Shown here: positions 50,497 to 59,110 of the stretch, piece by piece | How the letters are laid out: every line of letters begins with the position of its first letter | How positions within the stretch are numbered: the stretch's first letter is position 1 | Source of the DNA: Streptomyces sp. P3 | Lineage (GTDB): Bacteria; Actinomycetota; Actinomycetes; Streptomycetales; Streptomycetaceae | Assembly (NCBI RefSeq): GCF_003032475.1 | Contig: NZ_CP028369.1 | Location: 2,046,001 to 2,110,000 of the forward strand | Reading direction: 5' to 3' | DNA: 64,000 nucleotides | Program-made: the position numbers and the translations under genes | The notes under the pieces: model-generated | What the model was told of the DNA's origin: nothing | Seen by the model: only the letters and a program-made list of their open reading frames with translations | The model's database searches: none

Positions 50497-51363
50497 GTGC
50501 CGACTCCTTCCCTCTCTGATCTGCCCATCCGTCGTCTGACGCACCGCGATCTCGCCGCCTGCGCCGACTTGTCCGAGGATCGGGGGTGGCCGCGCGAGGA
50601 GCACAAGTGGGGCCTCCTCCTGTCAGCCGGAACGGGTTACGGCATCGACGATCCCGACGGCGGCCTTGTCAGTGCCTGCGTCGTCACCGAGTACGGCCCG
50701 TACGGCAGTCCCTCCTTCGGGGCCGTCGGCATGGTGCTGGTCGCCGAGCGGCACGCCCGGCGAGGCGTAGGCCGACGCCTGATGCGGCACATCGTCTCCC
50801 TGATGGGCACCACACCGCTGACTCTGCACGCGACACCGAACGGCCGTCCGCTCTACGAGGAACTGGGCTTCAAGACCACCGGCCGGGCGGAGATGCTGCG
50901 CGGGCGTTTCACGCCGGGCATCACGGCTCCGGGCGGCGCCACCCGCGCCGCCACGGCCGAGGACCTCCCTTCGATCCTCCGCCTCGACGAGGAGATCTTC
51001 GGTGCCGACCGCACGCACGTGATCACCCGCCTACCCGCCTTCGCCGACCAGTTGCGGGTCGCCGAGAAGGCCGGCCGGATCATCGGCTACGCGGCCGCCT
51101 GGCCCAACATGGACACACAGGTCGTCGGCCCGTTGATCGCCCTGGACACGAAGACCGCACAATCCCTTCTGGTCTCTCTCGCGGACCGCACCGACCGCCC
51201 GCTGCGCACGGACATCGACGTACGGCACGAGGAGTTGCTGGCCTGGACGAAGGCACAGGGACTGAAGTCGGTCGCCTTCAACTCCGTGATGACCTATGGC
51301 ATCCCGGAGTTGCCGGGGGACTGGCGTCGGCGCTTCGCACCTCTGACCGTGGCCGCCGGCTGA
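50497..51363 (+). CDS. two-domain GNAT acetyltransferase
   Basis: A 288-residue protein with an N-terminal GNAT domain: MVLVAERHARRGVGRRLMRH (~78-97) carries the acetyl-CoA R/QxxGxG/A loop, and NGRPLYEELGF (~119-129) follows. The C-terminal ~120 residues are a degenerate second GNAT-like half (IIGYAAAWPNMDTQVVGPL...), as in YitI-type acetyltransferases. Substrate unknown. A GTG start is used; no ATG is well placed. Confidence 0.85.
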   Translation: MPTPSLSDLPIRRLTHRDLAACADLSEDRGWPREEHKWGLLLSAGTGYGIDDPDGGLVSACVVTEYGPYGSPSFGAVGMVLVAERHARRGVGRRLMRHIVSLMGTTPLTLHATPNGRPLYEELGFKTTGRAEMLRGRFTPGITAPGGATRAATAEDLPSILRLDEEIFGADRTHVITRLPAFADQLRVAEKAGRIIGYAAAWPNMDTQVVGPLIALDTKTAQSLLVSLADRTDRPLRTDIDVRHEELLAWTKAQGLKSVAFNSVMTYGIPELPGDWRRRFAPLTVAAG

Positions 51364-51479
51364 CGCAGCGCAGACGCGGGCGCGCAGAGAGGCGGGCGTA
51401 CAGGACAGGGTGGCGGACAGCACCCTGCCGTCAGATCCGGCGCCGTCGGCGACCACGACGCCGGATCGGCCGGAGCCGC

Positions 51480-51840
51480 CGCCACGGCGCTCCAGTGCGG
51501 CGGAGACGACGGCAAGGACGAGAGCACCCGCGGCGGGCGCAGCCCCCACGCAGTTCGGTGCGGTGTATCCCAGACCGGCGATAATGACCGTGCCGCCGAG
51601 CCAGGCGGACAGCGCGTTGCCCAGGTTGAAGGCGCCGATGTTCACCGCCGACGCGAGTGTCGGCACGTCGTGCGTCTGATCCAGGACACGCTTCTGCAGG
51701 TCGCCGGCGACCTCGGGCAACAGACCCGTGATCACGAACTCGGTCGCTCCGACTCCGAAAGCCCCGATCGCGAGATGCACTACCCGGCCCGTCACCCGGC
51801 TCGATGACCTCGGGCCCCTCGAGCGCTTCCTCTGCCCCAC
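51480..51840 (-). pseudogene. internally deleted MFS efflux transporter
   Basis: The frame opens with an intact first MFS helix (HLAIGAFGVGATEFVITGLL then PEVAGDL) and jumps after a few residues to the last two helices of the same family (QTHDVPTLASAVNIGAFNLG; GLGYTAPNCVGAAPAAG). Roughly 270 residues, helices 2-10, are missing, apparently by an in-frame deletion. Beyond the last helix the frame runs on without the normal stop, opposite the GNAT gene. It cannot be a working transporter. The MarR fragment next to it is the remnant of its usual regulator. Confidence 0.8.
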
Positions 51841-51849
51841 CGACCCAAC

Positions 51850-52007
51850 GTCACCGAAGCCGGTCTGATGCTGCTTGCGGCAGCCCGTCCCGTCAACGAC
51901 ACCGCCCTGCGGGAAGCCCGCGCCGAAGCTGCCGAGACCCCAGAGCTGGCCCCCTGGTCCGGGTCGTGGAGTCGCTCAGGGCACCGCTGCCGCCGTATCA
52001 AACCTAG
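51850..52007 (+). pseudogene. C-terminal remnant of a MarR-type regulator, frameshifted
   Basis: Translation gives VTEAGLMLLAAARPVNDTAL then REARAEAAETPELAP. After a one-base slip near 51950 it continues LVRVVESLRAPLPPYQT and stops at 52005-52007. This looks like the dimerisation end of a MarR protein. The helix-turn-helix part is absent. It lies divergently next to the broken MFS gene, the usual MarR-MFS arrangement. Confidence 0.6.
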
Positions 52008-52016
52008 GGTGATGCC

Positions 52017-52469
52017 ATGGAAGATCTTGAAATACGAGCTGCCGCCCCTGAGGACGTTCCCGCGATCGTCGGCATGCTCGCGGACGACCCCCTGGGCGCG
52101 CAGCGCGAGTCGCCGAACGATCTGGGGCCCTATCTCGCTGCTCTGGACCGGTTGACCGCCGACCCTAACCAGCGGTTGGTCGTCGCTGTACGCGAGGGAC
52201 GCGTCGTCGGCACCCTGCAGCTGACGATCGTTCCGGGTCTGTCCAGGCGCGGTGCGACGAGGTCGATCATCGAAGGGGTGCGCGTGCACGCCGACGAGCG
52301 CGGCAGCGGTCTCGGGACACGGTTCATCGAGTGGGCGATCGAGGAGTCCCGTAAGGAGAACTGCCAACTCGTGCAGCTGACGTCGGACAGCACCCGCACC
52401 GACGCCCACCGGTTCTACGAACGACTCGGCTTCACGGCTTCACACGTCGGTTTCAAGCTGCACCTCTGA
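52017..52469 (+). CDS. GNAT-family N-acetyltransferase
   Basis: A 150-residue GNAT protein: VAVREGRVVGTLQLTIVPGL (~57-76), the CoA loop GVRVHADERGSGLGTRFIEW (~85-104) and the C-terminal TDAHRFYERLGF. Substrate unknown. It starts 9 bp after the MarR remnant's stop, so it may once have been co-transcribed with the regulator. It ends at a parS-containing stem-loop. Confidence 0.92.
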   Translation: MEDLEIRAAAPEDVPAIVGMLADDPLGAQRESPNDLGPYLAALDRLTADPNQRLVVAVREGRVVGTLQLTIVPGLSRRGATRSIIEGVRVHADERGSGLGTRFIEWAIEESRKENCQLVQLTSDSTRTDAHRFYERLGFTASHVGFKLHL

Positions 52470-52503
52470 GACCGGGGCTTCCGAAACGGAACACCAAGTC
52501 GGA

Positions 52504-52539
52504 GGAGGCGCCCTGTTTCACGTGAAACAGGGCGCCTCC
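52504..52539. terminator. bidirectional stem-loop with parS at its apex
   Basis: A perfect 18+18 base inverted repeat with no spacer: arms GGAGGCGCCCTGTTTCAC (52504-52521) and GTGAAACAGGGCGCCTCC (52522-52539). It lies between two converging genes, so it probably ends both transcripts. The centre is a complete parS. Confidence 0.8.
52515..52528. other. parS site inside a terminator hairpin
   Basis: Perfect GTTTCACGTGAAAC at the centre of the 36-base palindrome. Confidence 0.9.
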
Positions 52540-52583
52540 CCTTCGTCGGCCTCCGGTCACCCGCCCATTCCGCTCGCAGGACG

Positions 52584-53969
52584 TCAGGCGATCCCCCGCC
52601 ATCCCCCGGGGTCGACTCCACCGGGCACTGCGGCCCCCTCGTCGTACGGCTGGCGCGTGAACACGAACGACCCCAGGTCCAGGTGGTCCACGCTCCCATC
52701 AGGCCGCCGTACCGCCTTCAGAAGCTCTCCGGCGTAGTAGCCCTCCAGCCCGGTCCAGGTACCGTCCCCGTTCGGCCGGAACCGGGAACGTCGGCTGCCG
52801 CCGGCCAGCGGCCCCAGGGAGACGAGCCCGTCGGCCGTGACCCGAAGGGCGAAGGCGCTCGTACCCCAGTACCACGGCCCCGCCAACTCCAGCACGGCCG
52901 AGTCGACTTCCGACAACGGGCGCCACGGCTCGGGGATCCGCGGCTCGGCGTCGGCGACGATGCGCACAAGATCGGACGCCACCTGGGACACCATGAGGCC
53001 GGAGGTGCAGTTGGCGAGCACCACCGCGGCCACGTCGTCCGCCACCCCGATGGTGAGGGACGCAAGGAAGCCCGGCACCGACCCGGAGTGACCCACGAGC
53101 AGGCGGCCGTCACGTTGCTGGAGCTGCAACCCGAGACCGTACGTGACTCCGTCGGCCAGGTCCTCCGGCCCAGCGGGCGCGGACGGCGTCCGCATCTCGC
53201 GCAGGCTCTCCACGCCGAGCACCCGGTCGTCGCCGCGCGTCAGAAACGCGGCGAAGCGTGCGAGGTCACCGGTCGTGGACCAGAGCTGTCCCGCGGAGGC
53301 CATACGCCCGAAGTCCTCGACAGGCTCCGGCAGCATGACGTCGGCCCAGGGATGCACGGCCCAGGCGCCCGCGGCCGGCACCTGGGACCGGACGCCCGTG
53401 CGCTCCAGCCCCAGAGGCTCGATCACCTCACACCGCACTGCTTCTTCCCAGGGCACCCCGCGGAGCTTTTCCACGAGGGCGCCCAGGACGGTGTAGCCCA
53501 CGTTCGAGTAGTGATACCGCCGTCCGGCCGCGCAGGAAGCGCCCTGGTCGCCCAGGACGTCGGTGAGCGCGGGACGCAGCGAGCCCGGAGTGCGCTCCCA
53601 CCACGGGCTCGGCGACTCGGCGGACAACCCGGCGGTGTGGGACAGCAGTTCGGCCACGGTGGCCTCACCGGCGCCGGTGCCGGGCAGGTGCCTCTCCAGC
53701 GGGTCCTCGAGGCCGAGCACTCCCTCGTCACGCAGCCGCAGTACGAGGACGGCGGTGAAGGTCTTGGTGATCGAGCCGATCCGGTACTGCACGTTCTCGT
53801 CCGGTGCGTGTCCCTCGACCGAGGTCCGCGCCCCGTGCCACACGGCCCGCCCGTCCCGTACGACCGCGGCGACGAGCGACGGGGCCCGGCCTTCCGCCTG
53901 GGCCACGGCGATCCGGTGGAGCAGCGCCCGCCGGGTGCCGGTCAGCAGGCCTTCCTGAGGTGTCGTCAT
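52584..53969 (-). CDS. serine hydrolase of the beta-lactamase class C / D-aminopeptidase family
   Basis: A 461-residue protein: SxxK motif in RIGSITKTFTAVLVL (~68-82), YSN (~155), and HSGSVPGF (~303) as the third motif. A C-terminal ~110-residue lipocalin-like beta domain (LAGPWYWGTSAFALRVTADG onward) follows, as in DUF3471-type esterases. No signal peptide is seen, so it is likely cytoplasmic and a peptidase/esterase rather than a resistance beta-lactamase. Start at MTTPQEGLL. Confidence 0.9.
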   Translation of the reverse strand: MTTPQEGLLTGTRRALLHRIAVAQAEGRAPSLVAAVVRDGRAVWHGARTSVEGHAPDENVQYRIGSITKTFTAVLVLRLRDEGVLGLEDPLERHLPGTGAGEATVAELLSHTAGLSAESPSPWWERTPGSLRPALTDVLGDQGASCAAGRRYHYSNVGYTVLGALVEKLRGVPWEEAVRCEVIEPLGLERTGVRSQVPAAGAWAVHPWADVMLPEPVEDFGRMASAGQLWSTTGDLARFAAFLTRGDDRVLGVESLREMRTPSAPAGPEDLADGVTYGLGLQLQQRDGRLLVGHSGSVPGFLASLTIGVADDVAAVVLANCTSGLMVSQVASDLVRIVADAEPRIPEPWRPLSEVDSAVLELAGPWYWGTSAFALRVTADGLVSLGPLAGGSRRSRFRPNGDGTWTGLEGYYAGELLKAVRRPDGSVDHLDLGSFVFTRQPYDEGAAVPGGVDPGGWRGIA

Positions 53970-54261
53970 GGCCTCAGTCCACCCGTCGGAACCCTCGACG
54001 TCGAGTTCATTTCGTCCGGGGCTCAAGTACAGGGCTCGCCGATGGCATGTCGATCTTTTGGGACCCGCTGCTTTCCTGTCGTCTCACCGCGAGCTCACCC
54101 AGGACCGGTCGCAGAGCGATGCCCATACTCCGGCGGAACGATGAGTCTGCGGCTGAGGCACGGGGCACGAGGACTACATGCGCGCTCAGATCGCGCACCG
54201 ATGAGTCTCCCGCGCCGCGTCGGTCTGTACGCGGGAGACGGATTCGAGGAAGGCTGGCGCC

Positions 54262-54825
54262 ATGCGGAAACTGATCTACGGCATGAACCTGACCCTTGAC
54301 GGCTATATCGCCGCGCCCGGCGACGACATCGGCTGGAGCGTGCCGAGCGATGAGCTGTTCCAGTTCTGGTCCGACCAGTTGCAGGCGACCGACCTGTCGC
54401 TGTACGGGGGCAAGCTGTGGCAGACGATGAGCTCCTACTGGCCGACCGGCGACCAGCAGCCCGACGCCACCCCGGCGCAGATCGAGTTCGCGCACCGATG
54501 GCGGGACATGTCGAAGGTGGTGTTCTCCTCGACGATCGACAAGGTCGAATGGAACACCCGCCTGGTCACCGGCGACGCGGTCGCCGAGATCACCCGGCTC
54601 AAGGCCGAGGACGGCGGCCCGATGGACATCGGCGGCGCGACGCTCGCCGGGGCGGCCATGCGGGCCGGGCTGATCGACGAGTACGTGCTGGTCACTGCGC
54701 CGGTCCTGGTGGGCGGCGGCACGCCGTTCTTCACCGCACTGGACAGCTGGGTGAACCTGAACCTGTTGGAGACACGGACGCTTCCCTGCGGCGTGATCCT
54801 GACCAGGTACGAGACGAGGCGCTGA
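54262..54825 (+). CDS. RibD C-terminal / DHFR-like reductase
   Basis: A 187-residue dihydrofolate-reductase-fold protein: KLIYGMNLTLDGYIAAPGDD (~3-22), LYGGKLWQTM (~51) and GGATLAGAAMRAGLIDEYVL (~126-145). This group includes NADPH-dependent reductases of unknown substrate, separate from riboflavin RibD itself. It stands alone; the 292-bp gap upstream shows no clear promoter. Confidence 0.9.
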   Translation: MRKLIYGMNLTLDGYIAAPGDDIGWSVPSDELFQFWSDQLQATDLSLYGGKLWQTMSSYWPTGDQQPDATPAQIEFAHRWRDMSKVVFSSTIDKVEWNTRLVTGDAVAEITRLKAEDGGPMDIGGATLAGAAMRAGLIDEYVLVTAPVLVGGGTPFFTALDSWVNLNLLETRTLPCGVILTRYETRR

Positions 54826-54913
54826 GGCCGGCGACTCGACCGCCTGCCGGGGTCCACGCGAACGTGGACACCACCAACGCGAATCTGAGCCCCTGCCCAG
54901 GGCGGGCGCGGGC

Positions 54914-56392
54914 TCAGGTCTGGGCCATGTCCACGAACCGCGAGTAGTGGCCCTGGAAGGCGACCGTGATCGTGGCCGTAGGGCCGTTTCGGTGCTTGCC
55001 CACGATGATGTCGGCCTCACCCGCGCGCGGCGACTCCTTCTCGTACGCGTCCTCGCGGTGCAGCAGGATCACCATGTCGGCGTCCTGCTCGATGGAGCCG
55101 GACTCACGCAGGTCGGACACCATCGGCTTCTTGTCCGTACGCTGCTCGGGGCCACGGTTGAGCTGCGAGAGCGCGATCACCGGCACCTCCAACTCCTTGG
55201 CCAGCAGCTTGAGGTTACGGGACATGTCCGAGACCTCCTGCTGACGGCTCTCGGAGCGTTTGGAGCCACCGGCCTGCATCAGCTGCAGATAGTCGATGAT
55301 CACTAGCTTGATGTCGCTGCGCTGCTTCAGCCGGCGGCACTTGGCGCGGATCTCCATCATCGACAGGTTCGGGGAGTCGTCGATGTAGAGCGGTGCGGAG
55401 GAGACCTCGGGCATACGGCGGGCCAGCCGGGTCCAGTCGTCGTCGGTCATGGTGCCGGAGCGCATGTGGTGCAGGGCGACGCGGGCCTCGGCGGACAGCA
55501 GACGCATCGCGATCTCGTTGCGGCCCATTTCGAGGGAGAAGATGACGCTCGGCAGGTTGTGCTTGATCGACGCCGCGCGCGCGAAGTCCAGCGCGAGCGT
55601 GGACTTTCCCATGGCGGGACGGGCCGCGATGACGATCATCTGGCCCGGGTGCAGGCCGTTGGTGAGCGAGTCGAGGTCCGTGAATCCGGTGGGCACGCCT
55701 GTCATCTCACCGCTGCGCGAGCCGATCGCCTCGATCTCGTCGAGAGCGCCCTCCATGATGTCGCCGAGCGGCAGGTAGTCCTCGCTGGTGCGCTGCTCGG
55801 TGACGGCGTAGATCTCGGCCTGGGCCCGGTTGACGATCTCGTCGACGTCGTCGTCGGCCGCGTATCCCATCTGGGTGATACGGGTGCCGGCCTCGACCAG
55901 GCGGCGCAGTACCGCCCGCTCGTGGACGATCTCCGCGTAGTACTCGGCGTTGGCGGCCGTCGGTACCGTCTGGACGAGGGTGTGCAGATAGGAGGCCCCG
56001 CCGACCTTGTTGATCTCACCGCGCTTGGTGAGCTCTGCCGCGATGGTGATCGGGTCGGCCGGCTCACCCTTGGCGTAGACGTCGAGGATCGCCTGGTAGA
56101 TCGTCTCGTGGGCCGGCTTGTAGAAGTCGTGGCCCTTGAGGACCTCCACAACGTCCGCGATGGCGTCCTTCGACAGGAGCATGCCGCCGAGGACGGACTG
56201 CTCGGCGTCGAGATCCTGCGGCGGCACCCGCTCGAAAGGCGTCCCGCCGCCCTCCCAATCGCCGCTGTCCCGGCCCCGCTCGTGCTGCTCCTCGCGGCCA
56301 CGGCCACCGTCCCCTCGTCGGCGGGAGGCGGGCAGACGATCACTGGGACCGCTGTCGGCCCACGGGTCGTCCAAGGGCTCGGAAATGCTCAC
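54914..56392 (-). CDS. dnaB: replicative DNA helicase DnaB
   Basis: A 492-residue hexameric replicative helicase. A ~55-residue Arg/Asp/Glu-rich N-terminal tail precedes the primase-interacting N domain (VPPQDLDAEQSVLGGMLLSK, ~56-75). The RecA-like domain holds Walker A in ARPAMGKST (~268), Walker B VIIDYLQLM (~366) and SQLNRGPEQR. No intein is present. It is divergent from the MATE gene across a 457-bp gap rich in DnaA boxes. Confidence 0.98.
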   Translation of the reverse strand: MSISEPLDDPWADSGPSDRLPASRRRGDGGRGREEQHERGRDSGDWEGGGTPFERVPPQDLDAEQSVLGGMLLSKDAIADVVEVLKGHDFYKPAHETIYQAILDVYAKGEPADPITIAAELTKRGEINKVGGASYLHTLVQTVPTAANAEYYAEIVHERAVLRRLVEAGTRITQMGYAADDDVDEIVNRAQAEIYAVTEQRTSEDYLPLGDIMEGALDEIEAIGSRSGEMTGVPTGFTDLDSLTNGLHPGQMIVIAARPAMGKSTLALDFARAASIKHNLPSVIFSLEMGRNEIAMRLLSAEARVALHHMRSGTMTDDDWTRLARRMPEVSSAPLYIDDSPNLSMMEIRAKCRRLKQRSDIKLVIIDYLQLMQAGGSKRSESRQQEVSDMSRNLKLLAKELEVPVIALSQLNRGPEQRTDKKPMVSDLRESGSIEQDADMVILLHREDAYEKESPRAGEADIIVGKHRNGPTATITVAFQGHYSRFVDMAQT

Positions 56393-56572
56393 CGAGCCAC
56401 CTCCTCCCGTCCGCCGAGCGGACCTCGCCGTGCATCTGTTCTACGGCACGACACTGACAATTGAGAGGCCCAACTCCGGTTGTTGCGCGTCGGTTTTGTG
56501 AGCTTTTACCGGCCGACGGACGGAGCGGGCGCCGGACCACGGTAGGCCCGCGGGCACCGTCAGCCAATCTGG

Positions 56573-56661
56573 TTATCCACAGGGCATGTGGACGACGGCC
56601 CGGATGCTGTGGAGAACTCCGTCAAACCTGTGCACGAGCCGGTGGACAGGCCTGTGAACAA
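56573..56661. promoter_or_regulatory. DnaA-box cluster upstream of dnaB
   Basis: TTATCCACA at 56573-56581 is perfect. One-mismatch boxes in reverse orientation lie at 56587-56595 (TCGTCCACA), 56608-56616 (TTCTCCACA) and 56653-56661 (TTGTTCACA). A weaker box is at 56629-56637. Another TCGTCCACA is at 56827-56835 near the MATE start. DnaA could regulate dnaB or be titrated here. Confidence 0.6.
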
Positions 56662-56806
56662 GCCCTCTATTTTTCTTGACCAATGCCGCTGACCTGCACT
56701 TTCCCCGTCCACCGGCTGTGTAGAAGAAAAAGTTTCCCGGTCGGACCAAGATCCCTTCGAACGGCGGGCGAGAAGGAGCGGGACACATCATCGAGTAAGG
56801 GTCGTA

Positions 56807-56842
56807 ACACAATTGTGTCTCTTACCTGTGGACGATTAGATT
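56807..56842 (+). promoter_or_regulatory. MATE gene promoter with palindromic operator
   Basis: -35 TTGTGT (56813-56818), 18-bp spacer, -10 TAGATT (56837-56842), so transcription should begin at about the ATG (56850), a leaderless mRNA. The 12-bp palindrome ACACAATTGTGT (56807-56818) covers the -35 and is a candidate repressor site. Confidence 0.55.
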
Positions 56843-56849
56843 AGTGCTC

Positions 56850-58187
56850 ATGACACAGGCTCCCGCGCCCGCCAGGGCCCCACGGCGTCGACACGATCGT
56901 GAGATCCTCGCACTGGCCGTGCCGGCGTTCGGCGCACTCGTTGCCGAGCCGCTCTTCGTCATGGCCGACAGCGCGATCGTCGGCCATCTCGGCACCGCCC
57001 AACTGGCCGGACTCGGCATCGCCTCCGCCCTTCTCACGACCGCCGTCAGCGTCTTCGTCTTCCTCGCCTACGCCACCACCGCCGCCGTTGCCCGCCGCGT
57101 CGGCTCCGGCGACCTTCCGGCCGCCATCCGGCAGGGCATGGACGGCATCTGGCTGGCATTGCTGCTGGGCGCCGCGGTGATCACCGCCGTCCTTCCCGGG
57201 GCCCCGTCCCTCGTGGACCTCTTCGGCGCATCGGACACGGCCGCACCGTACGCCACGACCTATCTGCGTATCTCGGCCCTCGGCATCCCGGCCATGCTCG
57301 TCGTCCTGGCGGCGACGGGGGTTCTGCGCGGGCTTCAAGACACGAGGACACCTCTCTACGTCGCCGTCGGCGGATTCGTGGCCAACGGCGCACTTAACGC
57401 CGCTCTCGTCTACGGTGCGAATCTCGGCATCGCAGGATCTGCCTGGGGCACCGTCATCGCCCAGTGGGCCATGGCCGCGGCCTACCTCGCGGTGGTGGTC
57501 CGGGGAGCCCGCCGTCATGGTGCGTCACTGCGGCCCGACGCCGCCGGCATCAGGGCGTCGGCTCAGGCCGGAGCCCCCCTTCTGGTCCGCACGCTGTCCC
57601 TGCGAGCCATTCTGATGATTGCCACCGCCGTGGCCGCTCGCCTCGGGGACGACGACATCGCGGCCCATCAGATCGCTCTGGGCCTGTGGAGCCTGCTCGC
57701 TTTCGCCCTCGACGCCATCGCCATCGCCGGCCAAGCCATTATCGGGCGGTATCTGGGGGCCGATGACCCCCAAGGCGCACGGGACGTTTGCCGCCGTATG
57801 GTCGAGTGGGGCATCGCCGTGGGTGTGGCACTCGGCCTGCTGGTCGTCGCCGCCCGGCCGCTGTTCCTGCCGCTGTTCACCAGCGATCAGGCGGTGAAGG
57901 ACGCCGCGTTGCCCGCTCTGCTCGTGGTGGCGCTCTCCCAGCCCCTCTGCGGCATCGTCTTCGTACTGGACGGTGTGTTGATGGGTGCGGGAGACGGCCC
58001 TTATCTGGCTTGGGCGATGGTGGCCACGCTGGCCGTCTTCACTCCCGTGGCACTGCTGGTGCCGGTCCTCGGCGGTGGTCTGACCGCGCTATGGGGAGCG
58101 ATGACGTTGATGATGGCCGTGCGGATGGTCACCCTCTGGCTGCGGGCCCGCTCGGGGCGCTGGGTCATCACCGGTGCCGCCCGCTGA
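56850..58187 (+). CDS. MATE-family efflux transporter (DinF-like)
   Basis: A 445-residue protein with twelve predicted helices in two MATE halves. The first repeat begins REILALAVPAFGALVAEPLF, with the signature ADSAIVGHLGTAQLAGLG (~40-57). The second half contains the matching FALDAIAIAGQAIIGRYLG. These antiporters export cationic drugs or metabolites using H+ or Na+. ATG 56850 chosen; there is no ribosome site, consistent with a leaderless transcript. GTG 56844 is an alternative. Ends at a parS pair and a shared terminator. Confidence 0.93.
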   Translation: MTQAPAPARAPRRRHDREILALAVPAFGALVAEPLFVMADSAIVGHLGTAQLAGLGIASALLTTAVSVFVFLAYATTAAVARRVGSGDLPAAIRQGMDGIWLALLLGAAVITAVLPGAPSLVDLFGASDTAAPYATTYLRISALGIPAMLVVLAATGVLRGLQDTRTPLYVAVGGFVANGALNAALVYGANLGIAGSAWGTVIAQWAMAAAYLAVVVRGARRHGASLRPDAAGIRASAQAGAPLLVRTLSLRAILMIATAVAARLGDDDIAAHQIALGLWSLLAFALDAIAIAGQAIIGRYLGADDPQGARDVCRRMVEWGIAVGVALGLLVVAARPLFLPLFTSDQAVKDAALPALLVVALSQPLCGIVFVLDGVLMGAGDGPYLAWAMVATLAVFTPVALLVPVLGGGLTALWGAMTLMMAVRMVTLWLRARSGRWVITGAAR

Positions 58188-58189
58188 CC

Positions 58190-58203
58190 GTTTCACGTGA
58201 AAC
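58190..58203. other. parS site
   Basis: Perfect GTTTCACGTGAAAC, 2 bp after the MATE stop codon. Confidence 0.9.
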
Positions 58204-58222
58204 AGAGGGTCGCCCGGACCAC

Positions 58223-58236
58223 GTTTCACGTGAAAC
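58223..58236. other. parS site
   Basis: Second perfect GTTTCACGTGAAAC in the MATE-rplI gap, 19 bp after the first. Confidence 0.9.
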
Positions 58237-58247
58237 AGGTATGCGGA

Positions 58248-58274
58248 AGGGGCCGCACCATGGGTACGGCCCCT
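58248..58274. terminator. bidirectional terminator between MATE gene and rplI
   Basis: AGGGGCCG (58248-58255) pairs with CGGCCCCT (58267-58274) around an 11-nt loop, between convergent genes. Confidence 0.75.
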
Positions 58275-58325
58275 CCTCAGCTCTCAAGCCGATTCCCAGC
58301 TCTACGAACCGGGCAAGCGCAGCGA

Positions 58326-58772
58326 TCAGGCCGCGACGACCTCGATGTTGACCTTGGCGGCAACCTCGGGGTGCAGACGCACGGACGTCTCGTGAGCGCC
58401 CAGAGTCTTGATCGGCGAGCCGAGCTCGATGCGGCGCTTGTCGACCTCGGGGCCACCGGAAGCCTTGATCGCCGAGGCGACGTCGGCCGGGGTGACGGAA
58501 CCGAAGAGACGACCGGCGTCGCCGGAGCGGACGGCCAGACGAACCCTGACTCCCTCGAGCTGGGCCTTCACAGCGTTGGCCTGCTCGATGGTCTGGATCT
58601 CGTGGATCTTGCGAGCGCGACGGATCTGCTCGACGTCCTTCTCGCCACCCTTGGTCCAACGGATCGCAAAGTTCCGCGGGATCAGGTAGTTGCGAGCGTA
58701 GCCGTCCTTGACGTCGACGACGTCGCCCGCGGCGCCGAGGCCGGAGACCTCGTGAGTGAGGATGATCTTCAT
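58326..58772 (-). CDS. rplI: 50S ribosomal protein L9
   Basis: A 148-residue bL9: N-terminal domain [20 protein letters not shown] with the conserved [13 protein letters not shown] (~21-33), a long connecting helix and a C-terminal rRNA-binding domain. It is the last gene of the rpsF-ssb-rpsR-rplI operon, 18 bp after rpsR. Normal length. Confidence 0.98.
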   Translation of the reverse strand: MKIILTHEVSGLGAAGDVVDVKDGYARNYLIPRNFAIRWTKGGEKDVEQIRRARKIHEIQTIEQANAVKAQLEGVRVRLAVRSGDAGRLFGSVTPADVASAIKASGGPEVDKRRIELGSPIKTLGAHETSVRLHPEVAAKVNIEVVAA

Positions 58773-58790
58773 TTGTCGGTCACCCTTCCC

Positions 58791-59027
58791 TTATCGCGCC
58801 TGGGCGGTGTAGGGCAGCAGCGCCATCTCACGGCTGTTCTTGACGGCCGTGGCGACGTCACGCTGGTGCTGCGTGCAGTTGCCGGTCACGCGGCGGGCAC
58901 GGATCTTGCCGCGGTCGGAAATGAACTTCCGCAGCATGTTCGTGTCCTTGTAGTCCACGTACGTGACCTTGTCCTTGCAAAAAGCGCAGACCTTTTTCTT
59001 AGGCTTGCGCACAGGCGGCTTCGCCAT
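58791..59027 (-). CDS. rpsR: 30S ribosomal protein S18 (zinc-ribbon form)
   Basis: A 78-residue bS18: [19 protein letters not shown] (~10-28) and later [19 protein letters not shown]. The CxxC plus Cys/His pair marks the zinc-binding (C+) version; streptomycetes also keep a zinc-free paralogue used under zinc starvation, outside this window. It lies 83 bp after ssb within the operon. Confidence 0.98.
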   Translation of the reverse strand: MAKPPVRKPKKKVCAFCKDKVTYVDYKDTNMLRKFISDRGKIRARRVTGNCTQHQRDVATAVKNSREMALLPYTAQAR

Positions 59028-59110
59028 GGTGTTTCTCCTGTGTGATCAAGAAGTTGGGATACGACCCGCCTTCGACCCGATCGGGCCCGGACAAACCCGG
59101 GCCCGAAGGC

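Noticed and set aside
52584..53969. Antibiotic-resistance beta-lactamase
   Set aside because: No signal peptide and a lipocalin-like C-terminal domain; closer to esterase/D-aminopeptidase relatives.
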